Source: Guyanagaster necrorhizus (lineage: Eukaryota; Basidiomycota; Agaricomycetes; Agaricales; Physalacriaceae). From it: a stretch of DNA of 64,000 bases. The notes under the pieces were generated by a model, which did not search any database, was not told the DNA's origin, and saw only the letters and a list, made by a program, of their open reading frames with translations. This document shows, piece after piece, positions 11,734-24,266 of this stretch. Every line of letters begins with the position of its first letter. Position 1 is the stretch's first letter. The position numbers and the translations under genes are program-made. The DNA is taken from the NCBI RefSeq assembly GCF_019112545.1, contig NW_025064914.1, forward strand, positions 288,334 through 352,333. Reading direction: 5' to 3'.

Positions 11734-13949
11734 ATGGCGCCCCGGTCCATCTCGCTGATCCTTCTGCTCACTGCTTTCCGACATGTTTGCTGTCGCGTCC
11801 CCAAACCACCAGGAATCCCGATGGTGGATATCGAATCGGGATTTTCTCATCATGCTCTGCAAGCAAGGGCAATGCCTCCTTACAACACGACCTATTACTT
11901 TGATCAGCTTATCGACCACAATGATTCATCGAAAGGCACGTTTCAGCAACGTTACTGGCATACGGCGGAGTATTACCAAGAGGGTCCGATCCCTTTTCTT
12001 CATCTGCGTTCGCTATTTACCAATTTTCTAGGCGGCCCCATTATTTTCATGAATGCGGGAGAGGTCAACGCAGCTCGTACGCGTATTTCTCTTGATATGC
12101 TATAGTGCGCTTATTCTCTTCGTAGCTTATTACGGCTATGTGACAAATAGTACGATCAATGGTGTCATCGCACAGAAATACGGCGGCGCTGCAATCGTTC
12201 TCGAGCATCGCTTCTTTGGCTTGAGTAATCCTTACCCGAACCTCGACGTCTCCAGCTTTCAATATCACACGATAGCTCAAGCTATCGAGGACAACGTCTA
12301 TTTCGCCAAGAATGTTGTTCTTCCGCAGGACAATGGAGATAGCGTCGGCCCGGATAAGGCACCATGGATCATGATTGGGGGAAGCTACCCAGGTGGGCAT
12401 GAGAATGAATCCCTCGCTTTAGTTCATCCGGCTGATGGACTTTGTAGGCGCCTTGGTCAGCTGGACTATGGCCGCGTACGTCCCATTTTCCCATACGAGC
12501 ATCGTAACTGACTTCACCTTCAATACAGACATCCAGACGTATTCTGGATAGGATATTCTTCATCCGGTGTTGTTCAAGTTCAGATGTGTGTCTTAACGTC
12601 TTTCTTCGGCTGACTGCTAATCCACGCATCATCAGCGACTTCTGGCAATACTACGAGCCCATCAGGGAGAACATGCCCAAGAACTGCTCCGCCGATGTCG
12701 AAGCCGTCATCACCTACGTCGACAAGGTTTTCTTCGGATCTAACACTACCGCACAACAAGAGCTTCAGGCACTGTTCGGCTTCTCGACTGATTTGGAGGT
12801 CGCCCAGGCTCGTAAGTTTCATCAATTTGCGTATTTTCGTCTCTTTACGTGATGCCGTCGTAGTGAGGTGGGATCTGTGGACATGGCAGGATATGCAGCC
12901 TAATACTGGCGCCGGTGCCACCTTCTATCAATTTTGCGATGCATTGGAAGTCAAGGGTAACGTCACCGCTTCTGAGACTGGCTGGGGGCTGGAAAACGCG
13001 CTCGGCGCGTGGGGTTTGCATTTCACTGCGTCGAGTTCGTCTGTGAAGCTTGGTCTGTCCTATCAACGGTACTGCCTCCACCCGACCTTACTTATATAAT
13101 TTATTTTTTCAGATTGCGAAGAAGAAAGGTAAATCTCGTCGATTTGAATTGGATCTGTTTGACGTCTCGTAGCGATTGCAGCGGCAGCAGTATGGTCGCT
13201 GTTCACTCTCCTCCCTCTCCCGCAGGCATTCCTCTCAACCGGGAGATCCCGCATTCTCGAGAGTTGAACGCTAGGGATGACTATCCTGTTGATGACGCAG
13301 ACCGTTCCTGGTTCTGGTTGATGTAAGTCTGGGGTCCTTGTTGCACAAATCATCCCTCTGTTGACGGAATTGTAGATGCAATGAGATCGGATTCTCATTG
13401 GTAAGTCCCAACCTACCATATTCAACTTGGCTTGCGAACATCGATCTTTTAGGATGGACCGCCCGTCGGACAAGGGGGGATAGTTTCTCGCTTAAACGTT
13501 TGGGAGGATAATATGGTCAGTTTCCGAGCCGCACATTCTTCCATCAACTGATGTCCTCATAGCGTGATTGCGTGACCTCATTTCCCGAAGCATTCTCAGA
13601 GTATCCTACTCCAAATGTGAATCGGACGAACATCCTGTATGGTGGGTGGAGTGTGAACAATACCCGACTATTCTTCGCGAATGGTAAACGTAAGCTTATA
13701 GCCCTGTTCTGGTTTTATCTCTATTTTTTAATTAAGCCTGATGTAGGGGATACATGGCGGGAAGCTACAGTATCGGCGGTTAATACTACTGCCGTCAGCA
13801 CAGACATCCAGCCCATCAGGTTGTCGAATGGCTTTCACGCATCAGATTTGGTGATGCGGCTGGCGGCGCCTGATCCCACGATTGTCGCGGTGCAGGACGC
13901 ATTTATCACGTACGTAGAATCGTGGTTGAAAGATTTTGTGCCGTCGTAG
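11734..13949 (+). CDS. Secreted serine carboxypeptidase/aminopeptidase, peptidase family S28
   Basis: Family S28 enzymes (Pro-Xaa carboxypeptidase/dipeptidyl peptidase type) cleave next to proline, usually outside the cell or in the vacuole. The protein begins with a signal peptide (hydrophobic SLILLLTAF), then FDQLIDHND and GPIIFMNAGEVNAA typical of the family. The nucleophile motif is GGSYPGALVSW with Ser185. Asp461 (RDTWREATVSA) and His490 (GFHASDL) complete the expected triad. Fourteen exons can be joined in phase to 526 residues. Introns are 11984-12031, 12077-12125, 12393-12447, 12476-12528, 12586-12635, 12812-12863, 13069-13112, 13129-13172, 13195-13225, 13323-13375, 13401-13452, 13516-13562 and 13690-13746. 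Exons between 13069 and 13230 match the family poorly and are the least certain; the 31 nt intron there is suspicious. Confidence 0.88.
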
Positions 13950-14322
13950 GCTGTTAAGGGAGAGGAATATAGTATAAGATCATGTTTGATACCCTTTCTG
14001 AAATTGGTGTGCCTTGTAATCCGCAGCGTTCTGTCTATAATATTTCTTCACCTGAATGTATTTCCTTCTGTCCAGTTTGTTTATTGGAGGATCGCTTTGG
14101 GTACCAAACTATCTCTGAAGAGGTAAAGCATGAGCTGAACCGGAATTTGCGGAAGAATCAGCGCCAAGAAAGAGACCAGAGTGTAACCGAAACTCTAGAG
14201 CTGTAGCTCAGCTGCCGGCTGTCGTCGTGAAAGGGAAAAGATTTTCATTTCTGCTGTTGCCCTGAAAATGCTATATATCACAGGTCAATTCTACCACACC
14301 ACGGATAGAGTCCTTAAAGGTC
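13950..14322. other. Convergent intergenic spacer
   Basis: A 3'-to-3' spacer between the S28 peptidase and the BNR_4 gene. An open frame at 13982-14206 has no recognisable content and probably lies in the 3' untranslated region. Confidence 0.5.
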
Positions 14323-15820
14323 CTACTCATCCATCTCAAACTGAACAACCCTAACCGGCGAAGGCGTAGTCCCAGAGCTCGACTCCTGATAGAGCACCGC
14401 CAACGTCCCCCTCCCACTACTCACCAACGCCCCTCTATCAATCGTCACCTCCCCAAACGCATCCAAGCCCAGTGCCGACCCATTATACACCATCGCCCAA
14501 TCCGTCCAGCCACTAGCCTTGCTCGCCGCGACAACACGCACATACGGCAGCACCACGTACACGTTGTCTGAGGCGTCAATGGCGATCTGCGACCGCCCGA
14601 CGGCATCGAGGGCGAAGGGCATCTCAGTTTTGACGAACGTGCCGTTAGCGGCTTGGTAGATATGGAAAGGGCGCCCATAAGCTATACGGTCGGATTCGTA
14701 GTTTGTGACACATTGCGTGAAGCGGCCTGTGGTCTGTGTCACAGCTATGCAGTTAGAGAGCGAGCAAAGAACATACCTGGGACATACGATATTATGACAT
14801 GCATGAGCCCTTGAGAATCAACGTCCTGCGATTCTTGGTTCATCAGACCGTGGTTTGCGTCCAATGAGTCGATAATGATCCCGCTGGAGCTGACGGACAT
14901 CGGTGAACTGCCGGATGCACCAATATATGTGCCCGCTGCGTTATACCACGTTCTGCCTAGAACACACCATCAGAATAATCACCGGACAAAAGCGGAAAAG
15001 AGGGGAGAAACTTACCTTTATCATCAGAATAGAAAAACGTTGTATCGTGGTTCGTCAATCCCCCGGCGCTACACGAGACAGCCGCATTGTTCTCCCTCCA
15101 GGTCCCGGCAATGTAGAGGCGACTCCCTCTATATGTCACCCCATGGATATACAGATTCCTCGCAGTGCTTATCGCCCCGTCGTCCGCCGTATACGTCCCC
15201 AAACCACTCGCCCACAGCCCAACGTTCGTCCACGTTCCATTCTGATACTCCGCCAACTGCGTGTTCCCATTTCCCGAAACCCCAGATCGATACACAAACT
15301 GCAGAAGGTTATCCGGGGTGATGACAAATTGCGGGTACGTGACCGTGCTGCCCACGTTGAGACTCCCTATTGTGTTCGTGATGGTCCCAAACAGACTCGC
15401 TGTCCAGCTCACACTCGAGCCACCGACGCCCGACGAAGACTGAGTGTAGTACACTGGACTGCTGTGGCAATCCATGGCGACGTGGATCACACCGTCTTCA
15501 GGGGAGATGCCGAGTGCAATAACGTTGTGGCTATCACTTGTGCTGAGAGTATGCGGGAGCGCGAGGGTCTCCCAGCTCCCCCCGGAGGTGGTTCGTCGGC
15601 CCAGTATGACAGATGAGTTAGAGGTGTACCAGCCAGCGTATTGGTATCTCTCGTACGTGAGCAGCCCGGAAAGCTGGAATGAGTTGACATTAACTAAACC
15701 GTCGTATGAGACAAAGTAGATTCCGGACGAATCGAGGAGTGTGTTTGAGAGGAGGGAGATTCCGGGTGTCGCGTATGAGGTGGCAAAAATGAGACAAAAA
15801 AGTAGGAGGAAAGGAAGCAT
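14323..15820 (-). CDS. Secreted BNR_4-family beta-propeller protein, putative polysaccharide-active
   Basis: The product starts with a signal peptide (LPFLLLFCLIFATSYA). It has the family signature around DSHNVIALGISPEDGVIHVA and DCHSSPVYY, which fits the BNR_4 group of secreted propellers. That group includes polysaccharide lyases acting on uronic-acid-containing glycans, but the substrate here cannot be told. Three exons (15820-15016, 14956-14777, 14744-14323) give 468 residues. The second intron would be only 32 nt (14776-14745); reading through it hits a stop, and splicing it keeps the frame into TGRFTQCVTNYESDRI. The C-terminus ends with propeller-like strands (VVQFEMDE). Its 5' end and promoter are duplicated upstream. 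Identity is good at family level, function inferred. Confidence 0.82.
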
Positions 15821-16330
15821 TGTGGCTTGCTGACGTTTTCATACGCAAAGAATTTATACGCAGCGAATAGAATGCCTTGTGATCACGGAAAAATGAAACT
15901 AATGCAAGAATCCCGGGCATCACGACCCATGAGCGCAGATGAACATCTGACGGTCCGAGCTTTAGAAGTATCGGTTCCGTGCGACCGTACTAAAATTATC
16001 ACCGATGCGAATGCGAATTGACGCTGAAGAACATTCAGTACTCTATAACACGAGGATTGGTTAAGTTCATGTCGCAAAGGAAAATGTTACGAACACGAAG
16101 TTATAACTTAGTGTATGGCTGGGTCAGAATCTGGTATTTGGAGCAGATTCGACAACGATGACGAGATGATTGTGCTTTTTCGACGCTTTGAGAGCATTCT
16201 GCGGTCAAGATTCACTAAGCATAAGATCAGTTTTGGGGGATAGCAGATGCCGAAGGCGCCGTACCCAAACAGGCGGTGGATATATGCGCCGAAAAAGCAA
16301 GAAAATCTTCTTCGATTGAAGAATACGTAG
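15799..16330 (-). repeat. Promoter-region duplication, copy A (proximal to the BNR_4 gene)
   Basis: Copy A of a diverged direct tandem duplication includes the start codon of the BNR_4 gene and about 500 bp upstream. Shared blocks include GTAGGAGG...AAGCAT at the start codon, AATTATCACCGATGC, ACGAACACGAAG and GGATATATGCGCC. Confidence 0.75.
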
Positions 16331-16398
16331 CCTGACCATGACGACTATGTATGTGATGAAACGAGAGGCAGAATACGTGGTGATCAGTTATCACAGGG

Positions 16399-16875
16399 AA
16401 GTAGGAGGGAAAGCATTATGGGTTTGCTGAATTTGTTGCATGAGCACCGAGGATCATGAGGGTGCGGATAAACGGACCGAGTGTTGGAGGTAGCGGCTCC
16501 GAGCGGCTACCATCTGATGCACTGAAATTATCACCGATGCCATTACGAATTGACACCGGAGAACTAGTGGTCGTCCGGTAAACTATGACACGTCCATGTC
16601 GTAGAGGAAAATATTACGAACACGAAGCTATATCTCAGCATATGGCCAGGTAGGTCCAGAATCTGACATTGGGTGGCGAGACCACGATGACAGATCTGTT
16701 CTTTATTTCGACGCTGGAAGAGGATACTACGGTCGAGAATCGCCCAGTACAAACATTTTCTGGAAAGAGAAATCAGTCTCGGAGTATGGAAAATACTGCG
16801 AAGCGAACCACAACGCGCATTGGATATATGCGCCAAAAACTCATGAAAATATCTTGTTCGATTGAAGGGTACCCC
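16399..16875 (-). repeat. Promoter-region duplication, copy B with relic gene start
   Basis: Copy B repeats the order of copy A at an offset of roughly 550-600 bp. The start-codon equivalent (CAT at 16414) opens a minus-strand frame MLSLLLPCDN that stops almost at once. Only the 5' tip of the gene was therefore duplicated, or the rest has been lost. The promoter part is better kept than the coding part. Confidence 0.75.
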
Positions 16876-17640
16876 CGCAGAGTGTCCAGGCAGTAGAATG
16901 AGAGTAAAATAAATGGCACAAGAAAGCTGTGAAGGTCCCAATGACTAAAAATGAGTCAGATGAAGTTGCAAGAAGCAAGCCGCACTGTAAGAGATGATAT
17001 AAGGCTCGAAAGCGCAGGCTGAAGAGCATTGTTCCGCGTATGTACAGCAGAGGAGTTGTGAACGAGGGATCAGTCAGGAGGCGAGCGAAGAACGTTTTTG
17101 CGATGACCATGTACTTTATATTCCTTGCTCGACACCTCTCTTGCAATTACACTCTTACGCTGGACTCCAACCAGTATCGACACAAGTTAATAGCAACCAA
17201 TCAACCACGGCAGGCGAGCAGCGGCTCGAATCTACTTGTAGGTCGTCCATTATGCCTTTGCCACCAACGGCGACCCTCTGCTGTTCGAATATAAGTCCAC
17301 GTAAAGCTACCGGCATCGTACGTATTATGTCTTAGTATCGACAGTCACTTGATGGAGCATCTGAACGAATGTCGAAGATTTTCCTAGTCCTCATCCTTGG
17401 CAGCCTGGATGAGGTTCTTTGTCAGGCACTGAGGCTGAGTCCTCGCAGCGAATACACACCTTGGGTACAGATTTTTAAGGCATCAGAATTGATGGAACAG
17501 TCGCGCGATTCGTTGAGCTGGCCGCGACGATATTCCGTAGCACAAATCGTGGTCGTGGTAAGATAGCGACACCGAGATTCCGCACTCTTATGTAATGTCA
17601 CAGTAACGTCACAGTAAAGCACAAAATCGGACATGGCTGT
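16876..17640. other. Intergenic; short signal-peptide-like ORF at 17369-17566
   Basis: A plus-strand ORF at 17369-17566 starts MSKIFLVLILGSL...LCQA, which resembles a secretion signal, then runs through WVQIFKASELMEQSRD to a stop about 75 bp before the CpG-free relic. It may be the 5' end of a secreted-protein gene broken near the insertion, or chance. I do not recognise it. Confidence 0.25.
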
Positions 17641-18288
17641 ATTCATAAATGATGAATGGAATATCTATCATGGTTTTTATTGAGATTTGGTTTTCACAGC
17701 ATTAATGTCTCATTCTATTTACATTTATTTACCGATTACCTTACCTTTTGACACTTTGTACCTACTCTTGCTTGACTCAGAATGACCACTGTTCCTGCAT
17801 CATATGATGTAATATACTCTCCCTTTGAGCTCAACACAGCCTCCTTCCAATCTATCAGTACCTAAAATCCACCAGTTTTGCCAGCTTTAAAGAGAATATA
17901 TGCTTCACTATAAAACAGTCAGAATATAGGAAAGATGACCTGCAATGGAACAAATTACTCATTGTCATCTATCAGATGCTCCTATTCTGATATCAAAAAA
18001 TCAGAGACCATTAATGACTCTCCTTCACTCTTGCATTCTGGTTTTGGAGCTGTGGATACATGCTGGTAGAAATTCTTTCTTTGATCTCAAATGTAAAATG
18101 TTGATTCATCAATTGAGGATCTTGAGACACTGCAAATCCATTTGGTGTGCTGATCACATTGCCATCTTAGGTCATAACAACTCTTTCTGCCATCATATAT
18201 GTCTTATCTTACCTTTAGCTTTATGTTTTTCTATTCTTCTGTTTGTTCTCCTTACTGCAAGTCTTCATTGTACCTGAGCTTTTACTAA
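17640..18288. mobile_element. CpG-free transposon-like relic
   Basis: About 650 bp with essentially no CG (one near 17733), sharply bounded by CpG-normal DNA on both sides and with the same AT-rich texture as 1-7200. It holds a 110-codon open frame (17945-18277) without recognisable domains. It is called a mobile-element relic only from composition. Confidence 0.4.
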
Positions 18289-19565
18289 GCGTGACCAATA
18301 CATCCGTTATCCGCCTATCTTAAAAAGGTCAACTCGCTTGTTTGTCAGTGCTTGGCAAAACGTCGCCAACGACTTGGACGGCCCGGATTTTCCTATGAAA
18401 CCAAATCATTGGACCCAATACCAATACCAATACCGAATGTCCCAGAGAAATTCTAACAACCTGCCTCCCTCACATCTCCTCATTTTTACCACGTATTGCG
18501 AAGGAACGCCGACTTTGTACCGTGATACTGTCTTATCATGAATCTTCAGATTCATGTTCCAAGTAGGTCATTTCTTAATTCCGAGATACCAATGTATTGA
18601 ATTCCATGCTGCTAGACCCATCAGCTGAGAAGTCAAACCCGTTTCTGGGCCTGGTACAGATGATCCTTTTCTCCACTGTGTAGTGGCCCCTACAATTTCT
18701 TGCGTCCTGGGTAATCCTGTACGACGAAATATCTCATCTGATTGGCAGAAGTAAGAAGCGGAGATTTACTCTCATTAGAAGGCGATGACCAGTACTCGCT
18801 TATTCCATCCTTGATACAAGTAGTGAAACCGTTCCCAATGCATGGACTAAGTCTGACAAGCTGTTTCCTCAACAGCTCCTCCACTCACATCTCCGCAGAA
18901 AGTACCTTACCGCAGCTATTCCTTCTTTCTCCTTTCAGTAGGTCTCATCTCAATTCTCGACCTCCAAGTTCATGGCACCGCGAATTACTTGGTACTGTTA
19001 TTTATCTCTATGGACGCATGAACCGGTCACTGATCAGGAACATGGTCTTGTGGTTCCTTTGATTCAATGCTCGACTGGAGGTATATGCGCCTATCACGGT
19101 TTTATGTATGTGTGCATTTGTCAGATTCCTATCAATCATTGATTCAGTGCACCTGTTGACAGCCATCCGATAGGATTTTTTTTTTTGACCTGTAGAGTAG
19201 CATTCATCAAGGGACAGGCAACGGACTCTATACGGCTCATGTACCCTGGGACTGGGAATTCTCGTTCATCCCGCGACTATGAAACATCAGGCCTAGCTCT
19301 CCAATTGAATGACCTTCAAATCCAGCTGCACCCCGCATTGGCAGGCTCTCAAATACTTTGGGTAGGAGAACAATCTATTCCTTATCTCGCACTCTAACTT
19401 TTTTAGTAGGAGACTACATTCTCACAGGTGATGCACTGCCACACGCTGTTGGAATGATCCGTTGAGGCTGAGATAACGAAAGCCCGCGAGCACAAGCTTG
19501 TCGGATTTAAACGCAAACGGGCATCATTTTTACCTCCATTCCTCACTCCCTTCTTCTTCCTCACT
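18289..19565. other. Intergenic, no supported gene
   Basis: Short open frames (18742-19062 and 19185-19397) carry no family motif. The last few hundred bases are the upstream region of the permease, with a pyrimidine-rich CCTCCATTCCTCACTCCC run just before the start codon, typical of basidiomycete promoters. Confidence 0.4.
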
Positions 19566-21622
19566 ATGTCTACCATTTCTCAAGAGGCCAAGGCCTCTCA
19601 CTACGGCACCGAGAAAGATGTTGAAGTCGTCGCATACAACACAACAAGTGACCACGATATCATCGACTTTGAGGAGAAGAAGGATCTCAAGTACGTTTTA
19701 CCCGCCTCCACAGCCCTATGCTAATGCCCTTTCTGCAGGCGCGGTCTCAGACAGAGACATATCCAGTACGCTCCTTGACCGCTATTAAAATATAATCCTT
19801 ATCTCTCCTAGGATGATTGCCCTTGCTGGGACAATAGGAACAGGCCTGTTCCTCGGCTCCGGTAAAGCCATCGCTCGTGGTGGTCCAGTGGGTGCATTAC
19901 TAGGTACGCAGCGGCCATCTCTCTTCCATGTCACTGACCAACACACCCCTAGGCTACGCCTTCGTCGGTGTCCTCGTATCATGTGTCGTATTCTGCCAAG
20001 CCGAACTCGCCGCCCTCGTTCCACTATCTGGCGCCATCGTCCGCCACGCCGAGTACTTTTTTGACCCAGCGTTGTCCTTCGCGATGGGCTGGAATTACGT
20101 GTACTCGAACTGCGTCAGTCTTCCTGCAGAGATTACCGCTGGCGCCGTCCTCATACAGTTCTGGACAACGATCAGTAACGGGCTGTGGATCACGCTACTT
20201 GGCATACTGCTCATCATCTCAAACCTGCTCTTTGTTCGTGTGTACGGCGAACTAGAGTTTGGCTTTGCGATTCTCAAAATTATGCTGGTGGTGGGTTTGA
20301 TTATCATGGTATGTAATGCTCAGCTAATGGAATGAATTGTGGATGCTGATTTCGTCGTCTCCAGGGTCTTGTCATCGACTTAGGTATCTTTATCCCTAAC
20401 TTACGTCTTCAGTTTCCTTACCCGTCTCTCCAGGTGGCGGCCCTGACCATCACAGATATGGTTTCCAATATTGGCGAAATCCGGTACGTCCCTCCTTGCC
20501 CACTAAGAAACTCACACCAGCTCATTGACTCGCAGGGTCCGTTCGTTCAATACCTCAATATCGATGGCTCCCTCGGCCGCTTTCTCGGCTTCTGGACCAC
20601 CTTCTCCAACGCCGCCTACTCTTACTCCGGCATCGAAACCGTCGCCAACGCAGCCGCCGAGACACAAAACCCGCGCCGCAACATCCCTATCGCCGCAAAA
20701 CGCGTCTTCTGGCGTGTCCTCATCTTCTACGTCTTCGGGATCCTCATCGTCGGCCTCATCGTTCCCTCAAACGACCCGAACCTCCTCGGAGGTTCGGGAG
20801 ATGCATCCCAATCCCCATTCGTCATCGCTGCGAAGAGAGCGGGGATTTCTGTCGTTCCGCATATCATAAATGCCATCGTTCTGACGTCGGCATGGTCTGC
20901 GGGGAATTCAGTCATGCTTAATGGTTCGCGGAATTTGTATGGTATCGCACGGGAGGGGCATGCACCAAAGATCTTCCTGCGTGTCAATAGGTTTGGTGTG
21001 CCGTATGTGGCTGTGAGCTTCTTAGCGGCGTTCATGGCTCTGGCGTACATGACGCTGCAGGATGGTGCCTCTACTGTTTTTGGTTGGTTCCAGGTATGTG
21101 CCGTACGGGTTTTGCTTCCTCGTGCTTTGAGGCTCATCCTGGTTGAATAAGGATCTCGTGTCCGCTGCTGCTATCGTGCACTGTAAGTTGGATGAATGAC
21201 CTTCTAGATTTCGATATATCTGACAGTACCGTATTTCAGGGATCATCATTTGCGTTGTGTATCTTCGCTTCTACTACGGTATGAAGAGACAAGGTATCTC
21301 TCGAGACGAACTCCCATGGACGTCTCCTTTCCAGCCGTACGCCGCCTGGCTCGGTTTCTCCGCGTTCTGCCTCATCCTTCTCACCGGAGGTTATGCCGTC
21401 TTCATTCACGACAAATGGGACACGGAGACATTTTTTTCATCCTACTTCAACATCCCTCTCATCTTCGCACTCTACTTTGGCCACAAGTTTATTACCAAGT
21501 CAAAGTTGGTACCGTTAGACGAGATGCCGATTCGCAAATACATTGAGATTGCGAATCAAAATCCTGAGCCTCCTGCAAAGCCTGTAGAGGGCTTGAAGAG
21601 GCTAAATCTGTTATGGAGCTGA
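19566..21622 (+). CDS. Amino-acid permease (fungal YAT/APC family)
   Basis: Plasma-membrane proton-coupled amino-acid uptake is the family role; the substrate is not predictable here. The protein has a charged cytosolic N-terminus, then the family entry motif KRGLRQRHIQMIALAGTIGT and GLFLGSGKAIARGGP leading into helix 1. It continues with WNYVYSNCVSLPAEITAGA, GGGPDHHRYGFQYWRNP, the conserved SYSGIETVANAAAETQNPRR, and a C-terminal helix pair before a hydrophilic tail. Nine exons join in phase to 546 residues, normal for the family. Introns: 19691-19738, 19766-19811, 19904-19952, 20309-20364, 20384-20433, 20484-20535, 21094-21151, 21183-21239. All key motifs are intact and no break is seen. Confidence 0.95.
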
Positions 21623-23475
21623 TCATGCCTGCTTTCGGGTTTGCGTAAGAAAAACACATAGTCTATATTTGGATATTACATGCGACGTGATTTTTATGAT
21701 AATTCCATTATAGCAATGACACATCTCTCAGTATCGACTTAGCAGGTTCTGTATCGGCACCTCGGTCTCTTTGTATGCGGCCGAGTACTCAGCGCCAGCC
21801 TGTTCAGCCATGAGAACTCGTGAGCATTATCTGCGCGCATCTCGCGTATATTCAGCCAGTCAATATTGATTTCTGTCAGTACTAGCAATTTTTCGGATCA
21901 CTCACTACTGTAGAATGGAAGCACAGAACAGTCATTGTTATTACAAGCATTAGAAACATGAAAGGAATACTTAACAGATTAAACAGTGGCAGTGGCCTGA
22001 AAATAGTACATGCACTGAGGTCACTCCTCGAATAATGTCACCTTTGCATGGTTGTCACTACTAGTTGAAATACCCTTCAACATGACTTCACTTAAAAGTG
22101 AAGGGGAGCCGCTGAGATAGTCTGAGCCTTCTTTGCTAATGAAACATAGATCAAAATGAACTTCCAGATCCTGGGCCCTATCCTGGCCATTCCTTTACTT
22201 GGGCAAGATTAACCCAAAGGAGAAGAGGAAAATTTGAGCCCCCAAAGACCAGAACAAGGATTTTGCTTCCGCAGCACAAAGCCAGAGACAGCCACCCGAC
22301 TTGAATTTGAGCTGCAGAGAGAGAAGGCATCCATGAGTGTACCAAATATTGAGTCGAGTATTGAGCTCCTCGTCGAAAGGAAGAAAGAGGTGCGAGATCA
22401 CGTGCTGCCGCCAAACGACCCTGCGCTCATGTCCATTATCGGCCTCTGCACTTTCTCAATGCTACGCGTCGTACATTTTGTCTTTCCGGAAGAAAAACAG
22501 CGTGAACAAAATTTCAACTTGCTCATCCCTCTGACATCTTATAGCTTAGCACACACAGGTCCGAGTCGCCCACATCTCGAAAATTCTGTTTTCTTCTCGA
22601 ACCCCTTCGGTAATGGAAAGACTCATGGAAATGGATTCATGTAGGGATAATACTAATACTTGCCTTGACACAGTATATTTGCCCATGAAAGGATGTCGAC
22701 TAAATATCCGGGCCCCGTCTGCTCAGAAATATCCGGCGGGTCTGATATTGGCTTTGACCATTCATTGAATAAGGAGGACTTATGTTCCAGATTGTCTTTG
22801 GCCTTTTATTGTGGCGTATATCCTGACCCTGGAGACTCGGACGCGGGAGGTATCGATCCGGTCATAACATCTGTCATAAAACATGCAACATTAAACACTC
22901 TTTGGCCCAATTATCCCCAGTGAACGGCGTATCGCCATTGTCTGCAGTTGACTTGACTGTCATATTGCAGATCCCGATGATGAATTTGAAGTGTCGCATC
23001 TTCTTTTGTCTCCTAGATCTGGTTGTCTTTGACGAAAGGCCCTAGTTCTGAAGGCTGTGACCACTCTGCCTGTTCGCTCCACCTACCTTCCAAGCACATC
23101 CTGGCCAAGAAAAGGATGCCCCAAACTGAGGGCTCACTGACATCCTCCGCTTCATAAGGACCCTTTTCCCTTTTACGTACTAAAACGTCTCTGTACTCTT
23201 TCCATCACCGAATCCATAGTCATTTTCCTGGGAGATAAACAGCCAGGCTTTTCGTTGTCTTGGAACTAGTCTATCTTTTGACTTGGACAACAATGCCCTT
23301 GTCCGCACTTCAACAAGGCCCAAGCCTAACAATGGCCCCGAATCTGACTGGTTCCAAATTGAGATACCGTCGAATATTTAAGCATCTCGTTAGGAGAGCA
23401 AGGTCATTCTTCATTTTGTCTGCCTAGTCTCAACCTTCCACTCCAATTATACCTTGTGTTACTCATATCATTATC
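21623..23475. other. Intergenic, no supported gene
   Basis: The permease 3' region is followed by roughly 1.8 kb without recognisable coding. An open frame at 22234-22644 has no motif. CpG is somewhat low between about 21900 and 22020 but not absent, so a further decayed repeat there is only a suspicion. A pyrimidine-rich stretch with TATC repeats precedes the zinc-finger gene. Confidence 0.4.
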
Positions 23476-24266
23476 ATGGCTGTAAGTGGCCGTCATTCTC
23501 AGAGGGCTTCATTTGATGACTTACACCCTTTTCACAGACCATCGCTTCCTCCAGCCGCCCATACACCTGCGACAAATGCACAAGGGCATTCTCCAAGAAG
23601 GGCCACTTGAAAAGCCATAAGCAGCTCCATTGGACGAAAGAAGAACGAGAAGCGGTGTATGTCTTATTTCTATCTTCACTAATGCGGAAAATTAATTTCT
23701 CTGCTACAGAATGTACAGATGCCCTAAATGTCCGCGAATGATGCTACGGGGATCCGACTTGAGAATCCATATTAACCGTAGACAGTCTGTCCTTTATTTA
23801 GCCTCTGCTAGTCACTCAGCCTGTTTATCGCTATTTTCTCAGCAACAAAAACAGAGTCTGCATCGAGGTCGACTGCACTTTCGCGACGACGGACCCGGTG
23901 GAAATGAGTTGGCACAAAATCGAGCACTGTTATGCACCAGATCCCTGCACCGAACGCACACCATCCAGTAACGACCTTCCCAGTGGTAGTGGCACCGTGT
24001 TACCGCCACCTATGCTTCCCGCTACTCCCCAGCATCAACTATCCCCGGTCCCTTCGACAAGCGCTACTGCTGATGGCCCTACGTTCGGTTCTTCGAGCTT
24101 TTCATCCACTCCCAGTCGTTTGGTTCCAGGTGCGTCTTCCGATCTCCCGACGCCTTCGTGTAATCCTACTTCGTGCCCTTCAACGTCTCTACTCGGACTC
24201 CCAGCAGAGCTGTTTATCGTGGGTCCCAGCAAGTATCGGCTGCCTCCACTCATCCATACCTATTAA
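23476..24266 (+). CDS. Small C2H2 zinc-finger protein, putative transcription factor
   Basis: Four exons (23476-23481, 23538-23656, 23710-23784, 23843-24266) join in phase to 207 residues. The first exon is only two codons. Finger 1 is YTCDKCTRAFSKKGHLKSH with HKQLH spacing; finger 2 is CPKCPRMMLRGSDLRIH and gains its last histidine only when intron 3 (23785-23842) is spliced at GTCTGT; finger 3 reads CIEVDC...WHKIEH. A Ser/Pro-rich, low-complexity tail follows and may be an activation region. Three tandem fingers fit nuclear DNA binding, but no target is known. The splice that restores finger 2 is good evidence the model is right. Confidence 0.8.

Noticed and set aside
13982..14206. Plus-strand 74-codon ORF after the S28 gene
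   Set aside because: No motif; sits in the expected 3' untranslated region.
14903..15616. Long plus-strand open frame of 237 codons
   Set aside because: Shadow of the BNR_4 gene on the other strand: Arg/Pro-rich and without motif.
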